From: Isoetes taiwanensis
Taxonomy: Eukaryota > Streptophyta > Lycopodiopsida > Isoetales > Isoetaceae
Reading direction: 5' to 3'
Assembly: GCA_021234155.1 (NCBI GenBank)
Contig: JAJEKV010000039.1
Coordinates: 11,917,077-11,981,076, forward strand
DNA length: 64,000 nucleotides
Part shown: positions 1-9,840 of the stretch, piece by piece
Numbering within the stretch: position 1 is the stretch's first letter
Layout of the letters: each line of letters begins with the position of its first letter
The notes under the pieces: model-generated
The model's input: only the letters and a program-made list of their open reading frames with translations
Databases searched by the model: none
What the model was told of the DNA's origin: nothing
Program-made: the position numbers and the translations under genes

Positions 1-68
1 TCTGGGCCGTAGGATTGACAGATCCGTCGACTATAGTAGTCCAAAGTGCACCTCGTTTAGAATATGTT

Positions 69-194
69 TTAAATACCTTGAATAGGGGTCTGATCAACGT
101 CCTCTGAAACTTGAGAAGAGCCGGGTTTTGAGTTTCCTCGGCCACCGCTCCCTCGGCTCCATCCGCCTCGATCGCCTCCCATTTTAGAAGACAT
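69..194 (-). CDS. Short hypothetical frame, possible gene start
   Basis: I do not recognise this 41-codon frame. It opens at an ATG at 194 and encodes a Gly/Arg/Ser-rich peptide (GGDRGGWSRGSGGRG) followed by an acidic tail. The sequence upstream on the minus strand is CT-rich, as in a plant 5' leader, and an in-frame extension continues to about 347. It could be the first exon of a gene running off the left edge, or chance. Confidence 0.15.
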   Translation of the reverse strand: MSSKMGGDRGGWSRGSGGRGNSKPGSSQVSEDVDQTPIQGI

Positions 195-471
195 CTTCGA
201 ATCTCGGAAGGTCTTGATAAGCGCTCGAGCTGCTGAAAGAAAAAGAGCTGCCAAGAAATAGCTTTCTACCAGCCGAAAAATTTGAATTTCAAGAGAATCC
301 AATATGCGGTTTCGAAATATTCTTGACACAAAAAATAATAATGACAAAGATTCACTTTCAAAAAGAAAAAAGAACCCGTCCGCCGTTCATTGAGTTTTCA
401 AAAACCAATCTACCGAGTTCTTTCATTGATTACTTTTATCCCCTCCGGGGAAAAAAACTCGATTACCAAGA

Positions 472-1291
472 ATGTTGAAGAAAAATAATTAGCCCTCTAC
501 AAAAGGGTGCAATGGAGGAACAAGAATGTGAGAATCATGCACAAATGCAACAAGGAAATAGTAGGCCAAGGAGTCATTGTACTAGCAGATCCTGGTCAGG
601 CTGTTAATGATGAAAGGGGAAGACAATCTTGGTATTGCAAAATCTATGTTGGAAGACAACTGGAAAGGTAAGGGTTTGGGTGACAAGGAATGTTTTGGTT
701 GTATCAAGCAATTGGAGGTTCCTTGCATCATGACATGGCCTATAAGTAGTGTTCAATTTGTGGAGGATTACCTTTTTCCAGAGTCTAAGGTTGTTGGGGA
801 TAATGCTTGTCTTGATCCTGATCCATTAGCAGTGGGAACCCTAAACCTAAGCAAAAGGGGAGAAGTATCAGTTGCCAGACATTATCCTAGCAAGAGAGCC
901 AAGTTGATTAGTGATACTAAACGTGAGACTATGGTGAAGGTTAGAGGCTCAAATTGTTGTTGGAGTGGTTGTATGCAATTCTTTACAATAGAACAATTGG
1001 TGAAAGCAAGAGCCACTTTTCAAGAGTATATTGTTGATGAGAGGAGGAGCTACATGTACATAATCTTCGAGCATGCACTTCACGATGAAAGAAATCCAAA
1101 CAGAAAAAAGATACCCTTTACTAAGCAAATGGATATGGAAAAAAGCATGGCAAAATATCCATGCAATTCCAATTTTTTCATGGCATAATTGGCAAAAAAG
1201 GCAGGCAGAAGGGACCAGGATTGCTTTGCATGGAAATAATGGTTTGTTGAGACCAACTGCTAGGATCTTAGACGAGAAGGCAACAGACTAG
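472..1291 (+). pseudogene. Transposon-type gene, copy 1 (5' portion only)
   Basis: This is a partial copy of the gene found again, inverted, at 57085-58081 and 42960-43873. The first part reads VRIMHKCNKEIVGQGV and KSMLEDNWKGKGLG, with WPISSVQF further on. This resembles an accessory domain common in plant transposon proteins. Next come a Cys-containing stretch (SNCCWSGCMQFF) and, after a frame change near 1080, the start of the block that continues in copy 2 (WKKAWQNIHAI, ALHGNNGLLRPTAR). At least two frameshifts (near 610 and 1080) break it. Homology stops near 1265, so the second half is missing. The family assignment is an inference; the homology to copy 2 is plain in both DNA and protein. 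Confidence 0.65.
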
Positions 1292-1682
1292 CCGATGGAG
1301 AGGGCAAAGAATTCATAATAGGCATAGGCAGAATGGGGCACATAGAAGAAGCAACCTTTGCTTAGTTCTCTTTGATACCAATTTTATGTCAGATTTTGTA
1401 TTTTGTTTTCAAGAACAACTGGTTTTTCATTTTGCTTCGTTCCTTTTTCTTTTCTGTTTACTCTTTCTTACTATTTAGAATGGATATATATATTTTTGCT
1501 GGATTACAGCAGTTCATCATATTCTTTAGAGCTATGGCTTGCCATGGTATTTATCCTGTTGCTTTAGCCTAGCTTTGGGGGAGGAGGGTGTGGAGTACTT
1601 TGTTGACATCTGTATTAGGCGTTTCATCTTAGAATGTGATTCGAAATGGTTCCAAATCCAAGCATGTGCTTGCATGCTCCTT
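1292..1682. other. No gene seen
   Basis: AT-rich sequence with a pyrimidine-rich stretch at 1430-1470. Short open frames here have no recognisable content. Confidence 0.4.
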
Positions 1683-2045
1683 GTTAGAGCAAATAATGGC
1701 AAGCCTCATCCATTAGACTCAGGTGGCTATACCACTTTCAGAATTGAGAACATAATTTCATGTGGGTGTAACTACAACAACACTTTGCTAGAACAGAACC
1801 TTTTCTTCATATCCATGGTTATCCATGATAAATAACATCTAACCTCCAACTTTTCCATACGTGTCCATAAAGTATAGTTTCCCCAGTGGAGTATCCATAT
1901 TATCTGTGCAGAAGTCTGTGCCAATTATTGTGTGATGAAGTGTAGCTTGCATAACAGTATCCCGAACATTGACATGTCTCATACATCTCATACATGTTGG
2001 CCCGTCACATTATCAAGGTCCAACCTATTGTCCATACAAGCACCG
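1683..2045 (-). pseudogene. Decayed PPR fragment, paralogous to the neighbouring PPR gene
   Basis: Several DNA stretches match the adjacent PPR gene in the same order and strand. 'AATGGCAAGCCTCATCCA' near 1695 corresponds to the segment near 2648. The block near 1855 (TTTTCCATACGTGTCCATAA) corresponds to about 2873. The block near 2008 (ACATTATCAAGGTCCAAC) corresponds to about 3209. The spacing shows large internal deletions and no frame stays open. It is a remnant of a tandem duplicate or of a longer array. Confidence 0.6.
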
Positions 2046-2368
2046 GTGCTGTTTTGAAAAATTGCAACATCCTTTCCCCTCTGATCTCAATTTTTGGACC
2101 TCTCCAAGGCTGTTGATAAGAAGAATTATATCTGATGGTTAAAATCACTGTCACATCAAGTTTAATCGGCAACTGGCTGTGCCTTGATTGAATAAAAAAG
2201 GGACTCTCCTGCATGTTTTTTCAAGACAAACTTTTGGCAGAACATCCCATATAACTATCTAGTTCTAGAAAATGCTGGTAGAGAACTTTTGAACAAATAC
2301 CATTTGCTAATCCTGACATTATGAACAGAGATGCCTATTACTGCTATGTCCAGGACATGGTAGCTGCA
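2046..2368. other. 3' flank of the PPR gene
   Basis: No independent gene. On the minus strand just after the PPR stop, a shifted frame reads AATMSWT. That resembles the segment normally following SNIYA in PPR E domains, so the first part is probably decayed PPR C-terminus. No E+ or DYW motif can be found. Confidence 0.4.
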
Positions 2369-4621
2369 TCAAATAGCATATATATTTGACAATGCTACGT
2401 ATGCTGCAGCATCTCCTGGATCAATTTTAAGAATAGATTCAGCAGCTTGCCTCCCACGTTCCCTATCGTCATAGATTCGGCAAGCACCAAGCAGTGCCAT
2501 CCATGCTGTTGGAGTATGTTCATTAGACTTTTTGCTAAGGAAGTTTTCTGCCTCGTCCAGCCATCCTGCCCGCCCCAGAAGGTCGATCATGCAACGATAT
2601 ATCTCTGCTGTCCATGACACATTATATTCCTTGCTTGAGGATAGATAATGGCAACCCTCATCCACCAGACCTGAGTGGCTACACGCACTGAAGATGCTGA
2701 CAAAGGTAATCTCATCTGATTTTAGTCCTTGCCGCAACATTTGCTGGAACAATTGAAGAACCTTTTTCCCATGCCCATGTTGAGCATATATGGAAATGAT
2801 GGTTGTCCATGAGAAAGCATCTTGGTCCATCATAATATCAAATGCCATTTCCGCATCATCTAAACTTCCACATTTTCCATACATATTGATAAGTGTAGTT
2901 TCCAAAAGAGTATCTATAATGAAATCACTAGCAAGGATGCATGTGTGCAAAAATTTGCCCCTTGCTATCATTCCCAGGTTTGAGCATGCATTCAATAGTA
3001 CCATAAAAGTCATGTCATCTGTATTTATATTTTTCAAGCGCATTTGTGAGCCTAGGTGCAGTACTTCCTGATCATGTCCACAATGAGCATATGCTGTGAT
3101 AATAGTATTCCATGAAATTGCATTGGGCTCTTGCAACTTATCAAAAACTGCACGTGCATATTGTATGTCTTCACATTTATCATACATATTGACGACAGCA
3201 TTGCCTATTACATTATCAAGGTCCAGCCGATCGTTCATAATGCTTGCATGTATAAGCTTACCATTCCCTAAAGCTGATGCATCTCTGCATCTACTGAGAA
3301 TAATCAGGTAAGTAAATCTGCTACGCTTCTCTATGCACAACTTCCTGTAGATCCGAAAAGCCTCTCTGTCATGGTCATTTTGTATAAAAGCGTCCATCAT
3401 TGCATTACACAAAAAAGTATCACCTTTTTCAGAAGGGAGAGTAGCAAATACGCTCCATGCATTTTCTACGCTCCTACAAACATTATACATATTGACAAGG
3501 GCAGTGCCAACAACATTTGAAATGAGCTCTCCGTCTAGGATACAAGCATGTATCATCTTGCCTGCCGGTAGAGCCTCTGAACCAGAGCAAGCTTTCAGAA
3601 GATTGGTGTAAGTATTCTCATTTGGTTTTACACCTTCTGATTTCATTTCTTGCAAAATTCGAAACGCATCTCTTAAGCCATTTAGAGAAATACATGCCAC
3701 AAGTATTGTGGTCCAAGCATAGACATCATGCTCCAGTTTAGAAAATATTTCACATGTCCTCTCGAAGAGACCATACCTGTTGTACAGATTCATGAGAGCA
3801 GTCCCCACCATTATGTCCCTTTCCAATCCATTTATAATAACTAAGGCATGGATTAATTTGCCCTTGGCCCTACAACATGCATCGAGGATAGTGATGTAAG
3901 TAAATTTGTTAGGTACACAAGAAAACAACATTTGTTGAAAGAGGCCAAAGGCCGCCCTGTCATCACCAAAATCTACATATGCTGCAATCATGGTAGTCCA
4001 CAGGATATCATCCCGTCCATGAACCTCAATAAACACTTTCCATGCTGCTCCTAAATCCCCACAATTATTATACATGGTAACAAGAGAGGTGGCGAGAACT
4101 GGATCTACCACCAAACCAGTTTCCATGATGCGACTATGAATCAATTTCCCCTCTTCTAATTCTGTTGGCATAGAGAGTGCAGAAAGAGTTGTAACGAAGG
4201 TTATCTTACTTGGCAGTGCACCTCCCCTAATCATGTCCCAAAATACATTAAGAGCATCCACTACGAGGCCACACTCAACAAAAGCTGCAATCATTGTTGT
4301 CCATAAAATAACATCCCGTTTGTTTAATTTCAGAAATACTGCCCAGGAACTTACTGGTCTTCCACAACTGCCATACATGCGTACCAGCGAAGTTCCTGCA
4401 ATCGGATCACACTCAAGACCATTGTCAATAACACAAGCATGAATAAATTTGCCACCTGCTACATCTCGCATGGTAGTGCATGCATTGAGAAGAGTTAAGA
4501 AGGTGACCTTATTTGGGTACAAATCTTCGAGCAGCATTCTTTGAAAGACATTTCCTATGCAACCATTCTCCGCATACGTTGTAAGCATTGAATTCCAAGA
4601 CACCAGAGTCCTTCTATGCAT
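2369..4621 (-). CDS. PLS-class pentatricopeptide repeat protein, truncated (probable pseudogene)
   Basis: A 750-codon frame from an ATG at 4621. PPR proteins of this class bind single-stranded RNA in mitochondria or plastids; many guide C-to-U editing. About seven repeat blocks are visible. Six recurring motifs lie near 100-residue spacing: RMYGSCG, TMYNNCG, NLYNRYG, NMYNVCR, NMYDKCE and NMYGKCG. They alternate with LWTTMIAAY- or SWNTIITAY-type segments and with GK.IHA segments. The end carries E-domain-like blocks (LLGRAGWLDEAENFL, AWMALLGACR, AAYVALSNIYA) and then stops. E+ and DYW regions are absent and a shifted remnant follows. The ATG is internal to a normal PPR: the real N-terminus lies upstream out of frame (next entry), and block 1 is shortened (AENGCIGNVFQRML). 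Family assignment is firm; function is doubtful. Confidence 0.85.
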   Translation of the reverse strand: MHRRTLVSWNSMLTTYAENGCIGNVFQRMLLEDLYPNKVTFLTLLNACTTMRDVAGGKFIHACVIDNGLECDPIAGTSLVRMYGSCGRPVSSWAVFLKLNKRDVILWTTMIAAFVECGLVVDALNVFWDMIRGGALPSKITFVTTLSALSMPTELEEGKLIHSRIMETGLVVDPVLATSLVTMYNNCGDLGAAWKVFIEVHGRDDILWTTMIAAYVDFGDDRAAFGLFQQMLFSCVPNKFTYITILDACCRAKGKLIHALVIINGLERDIMVGTALMNLYNRYGLFERTCEIFSKLEHDVYAWTTILVACISLNGLRDAFRILQEMKSEGVKPNENTYTNLLKACSGSEALPAGKMIHACILDGELISNVVGTALVNMYNVCRSVENAWSVFATLPSEKGDTFLCNAMMDAFIQNDHDREAFRIYRKLCIEKRSRFTYLIILSRCRDASALGNGKLIHASIMNDRLDLDNVIGNAVVNMYDKCEDIQYARAVFDKLQEPNAISWNTIITAYAHCGHDQEVLHLGSQMRLKNINTDDMTFMVLLNACSNLGMIARGKFLHTCILASDFIIDTLLETTLINMYGKCGSLDDAEMAFDIMMDQDAFSWTTIISIYAQHGHGKKVLQLFQQMLRQGLKSDEITFVSIFSACSHSGLVDEGCHYLSSSKEYNVSWTAEIYRCMIDLLGRAGWLDEAENFLSKKSNEHTPTAWMALLGACRIYDDRERGRQAAESILKIDPGDAAAYVALSNIYAI

Positions 4622-4917
4622 TTTCTCAAAAACAGAGCACGCTCAAGCCCAATACTAGCAAGGTAATTTTGAAGTTTCCAACCTTCTTTCCATGCTCTTG
4701 CTTTAGCACAGCTTTGTAAAAGAAAAGCATACGTTTGAGTATCAAGAGGCGCCTGCTCACATGCATGGCCCACAACCTTCTGGAGACATCCTTGCTTACA
4801 CAGTTCTTGGACATCAATCTTGCCATTTATGCTGCAATGGTGTTCAACTACAACTTTTTTATACAAAGCCAAGGTCAAGGAAACTCTCAGTCCATCAAGC
4901 CATGGGTTGAGCCATCC
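4612..4917 (-). pseudogene. Displaced 5' part of the PPR gene
   Basis: On the minus strand this frame reads DTQTYAFLLQSCAKARAWKEG, then KLQNYLASIGLERALFL. That is the usual first PPR block of this family. It runs straight into the next frame at GAGAAAATGCATAGAAGG (4621 region). The roughly 20 residues that normally link LERALFL to VF.KMHRRT are missing. The frame has no ATG: an in-frame TAG lies at 4918-4920 and the only nearby ATG is out of phase. I read this as an internal deletion plus loss of the start codon. Confidence 0.65.
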
Positions 4918-5429
4918 CTATTGGTTCAATCCATAAGGTTCAATCCATAAAAGCAAGATGCTTCTAATTTGTTTCTGAGATTTCTATTCTTGGCATAAGA
5001 CATGGACATAGCTCAAAAAATCAGAATATATTCCTGCAAAGAATCAATGGTAAATCATATTTGTGATAGCCAATTGGCATATCCAAATAGCCGTTGATGA
5101 TAAATTGTAGAAGAGATTCTTCGCCATTCTTTGGTTTCTACTGTTCTATGGATATTCAAAAAGAATGAAACTGAAGGTTGAGATGCATTTCCAACAACGA
5201 GCTATGGTTTTGTAAAATGGTCAGATTTCGTTCTAGCAAGACGATTTGAAAGCTTGCATGCGGACGGCAAAAGCGGATGCAGATTCAGAAACCCATGTCC
5301 CCTTCCAGACCGGTAGATGCAAAGTATCTACCATAAATGTCTTTTAGTTCAATCTGCAAAACGTGATGCAAAAGTTCCCATATGTCCTACGCATAAAAGT
5401 GCCCTTCGTTGGACCTTATAGCTCCTTTA
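4918..5429. other. Upstream flank of the PPR gene
   Basis: No gene or clear promoter element is seen in this AT-rich stretch. Confidence 0.35.
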
Positions 5430-5990
5430 TCATGCATATCCAAGATGGTATTATGAATGACAATTTCAGTTCAACACAAATTATAAGACCAGTACTTTTT
5501 ATCTTGCATTGCATAGGATCCTTGGCAAGGTATGGAGCATACGCTGCAATCCAGCAGACAGCATTTTGTCTGACAAGTTATCAAAACTTTATGCAACATG
5601 TCCATTCATCTGGTAACTGGATGCAAAGCATTTAGAGCTCAAACATCATGTCCTGGCTGGAGGTGCAATGGTTGCAGCATATGCCTGTGTGCTTTACTAT
5701 TTCTCCAAGATGGAGCAGGAAAGCACTATGCCAGAGGCAATTATATACCTGATTATATATCTGAGCATGCACTTACTGAATATGGTACGCTCATTCATGT
5801 TTGAAATTTAAAACTGGGAAAACTCTTATAAATATGCACACTAAATACAGTGGTTTGAAGGAATGTTTAAAAGATTACCAAATCAAATGCGTCAGCAACA
5901 AACTCAACATGGGACTTCTTACTGTTGACGATTGCTTGGGTAAGACACAGAATGCGAATATAGAACTATCAACACATCTGAGTGCCTAGA
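5430..5990 (+). pseudogene. PPR fossil, first part
   Basis: Plus-strand remnants of PPR blocks run through several frames. DGIMNDNFSSTQI is near 5443. CIGSLARYGAYAAI is near 5511. GAMVAAYACVLYYFSKMEQES is near 5665. YGTLIHV is near 5782. KTLINMHTKYSGLKEC is near 5819. The order matches a PPR gene read left to right, opposite in strand to the gene at 2369-4621. Stops and frame changes are frequent, so it is non-functional. Confidence 0.55.
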
Positions 5991-7119
5991 AAACTTGTAC
6001 CAGCTTACCAGGGGCAAACTTATCCGATTTCATGGCAGGACACATTTTAGATCTGTAGCTGCGTTCTTCTTGAGGTTTGGACGTGGTTTCCAAAATGCTT
6101 CTTACTCCCTTCTCTTGTATCCCTTATGGTGGCGAACTTTTCTGAGACTCGACATATCAGCTCTTTGATTTGGTAATTTGTCTCTGATTCCTCCGAACCA
6201 ATGATCAACTTTTCATGGCCTGCCCACCCTTAAATAGGTGTCCTCCCCTTCAAAAGAAGGGAAAAAAATTATAGCCATGAGGAATAAGGGTGGCATAAAA
6301 AAAATGCCCTTCCCCTAAAAGGGCAAAAAAATAAATAACCTTGAAAATAAGGGCAAGGATTTATAAAACCCTTAGAAGGTCAATGGAAAATGCATATAAC
6401 ATTATATAATATCTTAAAAAGCAAGAAACTAAAAATTTATAATAAATAAAAAAAGTTGTATATATTGACGATGATGATGTGCATGCTAAAACATGCGACA
6501 AATGAATGGAGATGCTTATTGGCTCTTTCAATGGAAGCATTGATGGACGAACGACAGGAAGAACATGGAAGAAGTTGATTAGGGGTGTATCTTTTTACAA
6601 GGAGTGGATGAATGCAAAAGAGAGGCCTATTGGAAAATTATGGAAAGTTGTTTTGTACTTTGTTCTATGAGAGTTACCTTGTCTTGTTTAGTACTCTAAT
6701 CTTTTCTTGAACTCATACATATAAGCATTATGATGTCTATCAATATAAACTACTATGTGTTTTTAAGATAGGAACTACTTTGTTTTCTATTAATGTGTGC
6801 TTTTATAGATAATGTATGTCTCGAGCTCGAGAATGCCTAGAGTCGCACTATGTAAAGACTTGTCCCTTGGTCCGATGTATGGTCCCCGTAGACGTCAAAG
6901 TAATATCTATCTTTACAATGAGTGTTATAGTAAACAACGGCAGTTTACATTGTACCATGCAATAAAAAGGGCTGATAAAATTTTAACCTTCCCCAAAAAG
7001 GGCAACTTAAAATCTGCCCTTAGAAAAAAAAGTAGGGTCTACCCTTATAAGTTGATCCCTGCTCCGAACCCTTGGCATAGATTTCAACCAGGATTGTGTC
7101 AAGTTTTATCTTGTCAAAA
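5991..7119. other. Probable insertion splitting the PPR fossil
   Basis: This AT-rich block separates two parts of one PPR fossil. Its ends share inverted, partly matching sequence. GATCAACTT near 6202 is followed by runs such as CCCTTCCCCTAAAAGGGCAA. The opposite strand near 7047 shows GATCAACTTATAAGGG followed by AAGTTGCCC-type runs. That suggests degenerate terminal inverted repeats of a small DNA element. The open frame at 6812-7195 has no recognisable domain and crosses the right edge. Confidence 0.3.
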
Positions 7120-7355
7120 CCTCTCATCAGTAGATGTTCGAAATGGCAGACCTGGCTTTATGCTGCATCTCTTTAAAGTTGCAGTGCCACAATAAAAGCA
7201 GGTATTCCATAATACCTGCTCGTGAATTGTGCAAGTTTCTAGGACTTTAAAGTGGAGAAGAATTGCTCATAGTCTATGATCTTAAAGTGGCTGATATTTT
7301 TGAACAATACCCTTCTGGATATGTGCTCTAAATATGGAAGCTTTGTCCAATTACA
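7120..7355 (+). pseudogene. PPR fossil, second part
   Basis: SMILKWLIFLNNTLLDMCSKYGSFV (7272-7350 region) has the LN.TLLDMYSKCGS signature of a PPR block. Just before it lies a decayed IKAGIP..CASF segment (about 7190-7240). In-frame stops are present. It continues the fossil at 5430-5990 across the intervening block. Confidence 0.6.
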
Positions 7356-7820
7356 ACCTCATAAGATGAACTGTACTGAACGTGAGTGTACGCGAGTGTA
7401 TTGTTGAATCTTCAAGAAGACACCTGCTGTCACTGTTGGCCTTCTTATTTGACAAAAAATACACCAACATTCAACATTGCAAGAAATAAGCATAAAGCCA
7501 TGATATGTTTAGGAAAATTTGCTTCATTTTTTCCAAAATTACCAAAATGTTCCCTATGGCGGGCATTTTGGATAGACAATATTCTTTAACTTTTTCTGAA
7601 TAACATCAAGTCGAATTTGTAGCTTGCCTTTATAAACACTTAAGATTGAAATAAGATCTTTTTCCACTGAGTAATCATCTTTGAATTCGAGTTGAGTTAA
7701 CAAATTATGCATCTTTGAAATATCGAACAACTTAAAGGGCATCCAACTTAAAAAAACATAACTAGGCATTTTGATAAATTTTAGGTGAAATTTTAGAAAA
7801 GGCAAAATAGGATAGAAGCG
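7356..7820. other. No gene seen
   Basis: AT-rich sequence. The minus-strand open frame of about 105 codons (7554-7871) has no recognisable motif and overlaps the start of a repeat copy. Confidence 0.35.
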
Positions 7821-8060
7821 TTGGACATGAGCTATTTTGGCGCTTTTTGGAGAAGGGATGGTCTTCTGCACAAAAAACTTGCTCCCTTCGGTAATGTCAA
7901 CGGTCTAAGTCTATTAACAGAGTTAATTCACAGTTCCATAGTGGGTGACTTGCCCTTCTGTCACCTGGGCCTTTGGGAGAGGACTTTTGCTGCAAGCTAC
8001 TTCCGAGGGGTTTTAAGGATCCCCTTCTGGCGTCAACACCCACCCTCTACGTAATGACAT
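7821..8060 (+). repeat. Repeat family R, partial copy
   Basis: This matches the middle of R copies near 22.9-23.2 kb: GTTGGACATGAGCTA at 7822, then text such as TTGCCCTTCTGTCACCTGG and a truncated end. Homology is clear although about a fifth of positions differ. Confidence 0.6.
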
Positions 8061-8219
8061 GGTATCCCGGTCGATGACGTAGGCAAGGATGCCATAATGC
8101 CTAACACCCCCCTCCCCCCCGCGGGTCCCAGCAGTCTGTTGTTGGGCAGCTGAGCTGGCACCCGTCTACAAGTTCAATAAGGCCATGACTTTGCGCAACT
8201 CCTCACCAGAGGCTAGAAC

Positions 8220-8640
8220 CCAGGAGACAGACCCCAAAAACGTTCCTGAGGCAGCGCTCCTCCATGTTGCTATACACTATTGCCCCCTCCCCCTTCCCTC
8301 GGAGCTCGATCCCCCTATCCGACCATAAAATCCTCCATTCAAGGGTTTTACTTCGAGCAGGTCCAAAAAAATCCAAGATCGGCCCGCGAGAACTTATCAA
8401 ACTGCAAAGCATCCTGGTGGCGACCAGGTAGAAACCCAAATGTTTTGTCATTTGGGCCGTACGGAGACTTTAAAATGGGGACTCGACTTTGCCATGTTGT
8501 TCGGAATGGCAAAATTACTCTAGAGACTAAATTATTGGGATATGATCGAGAAGTTGTAGTAAAAAATACAAAACAATAAGAACTGACGAAATGGAGTTTG
8601 GATCTATCCTCCTCCCGATGTGGCAATTACAATTGCTAAA
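8220..8640 (+). repeat. Repeat family R, partial copy (5' part)
   Basis: This matches R near 22630-22840. Shared runs include AATCCAAGATCGGCCCGCGA (compare 22680), AACTGCAAAGCATCC and TGTTTTGTCATTTGGGC. It ends with a short piece of the R distal end (GTTTGGATCTATCCTCCTCC, near 8595). The order relative to 7821-8060 is inverted with respect to R, so this locus is rearranged. Confidence 0.6.
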
Positions 8641-9520
8641 TGTATACATATTATATTTAATAGAAGTGCTCAAAATAGTTGGAATTATTGAGCTTGTCAT
8701 AAATTTTAATGCATCTTGCAAAATTTGATCATAGAACTTTCCCTTGCCCACTGTATACAAGGTGAACAATTCTCCTTCGAAAAAGACAATGATGCATGGA
8801 ATGTTTCTTACTTGCAATCCAATAAATATTGGGAGGAGCATAATGCTTTACTTGCACCATAACACTTTACCTGCACGATAACACTAAGAGCACAGAGAGG
8901 ACCCATTTTACTATTTTACATTTCTTGTCTAGGCTATTTTGGAAATTTTGGAGGATGTCCCAAGAAAGCCAAAAAAGTGCATATTTTAAAAGTTTGTCTA
9001 GCCATTTTGCATATTATCCAAAGAAATGCCATCTCGTTATATGTTCAACTTAAACCTGGCACTTGGATCAACCCCAGTAGATTTTTATAATTAGAAGCAA
9101 CCAATCTTCATGCAAGATTATATCACTCGCTTTAGGATTCCTAAAGCAAAATGAGATAGTTGCATTCATATCTGAATATGTCGAGTTATACTGATCATTC
9201 TCACGTGACTTTTGAAGGACTTTAGACAAAACTACAAGTGATAAAGAATCTGGTTCATTTTGGATCTGGGATGATTGACAAAATCAGGTTCAAAATGGAC
9301 AAAAAATTTGGTTAATGCACTTCCTTGTGACACAAAAAGTTATGCACACTCAGATGATGATATCTCAAGTGTTATTTGACATTTCTAGCTGGTTTTTAAA
9401 ATGGCTATCAGGTAAAAGTGTTAGAACTATGTGGAAGAAAATTTGTCTTGATTTGGAATTAAGATGATGGAGAAATATGTGGTTAAATTTAACGAAATTC
9501 GTTTGTCTGTGAATTGTATG
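8641..9520. other. No gene seen
   Basis: AT-rich unique-looking sequence lying between two R fragments; no domain or repeat is recognised. Confidence 0.35.
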
Positions 9521-9529
9521 GAAAACTAG

Positions 9530-9840
9530 CAATTAGAAGTCATTGCAGTAGCAAGACATTATTTGGGATCATTCTAAATGGCCGATAGACCTAAACTCCA
9601 TTTTTTAAGTTGTCATCTCTTTTTGTGGATGTATAGAGATGGTGCATTGAGTTATCCATGAAAATGACCACGCTTTGGCCTCTAAAACGTAAACCTTATG
9701 AGAACCTAGTAACTCACAAGATTTGCATTTCGAAAGTCGAGACGTGCTTTTTTATATCGATAACTTGGTGCACCATCTCTAGACGCGAGAGTTTGGGATG
9801 CCGGTTTCATTGAACCTAAATTTCCATGCTTAGCTACCAT
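9530..9840 (-). repeat. Repeat family R, distal fragment
   Basis: GGCCTCTAAAACGTAAACC at 9677 is one arm of the R hairpin. The flanking text (TAGAAGTCATTGCAGTAGC near 9534) matches the R distal end in inverse order. The second hairpin arm is decayed. Confidence 0.5.

Noticed and set aside
7198-7219. GCAGGTATT-CCAT-AATACCTGC hairpin as a terminator or small-RNA gene
   Set aside because: It falls inside a PPR fossil and has no supporting context.
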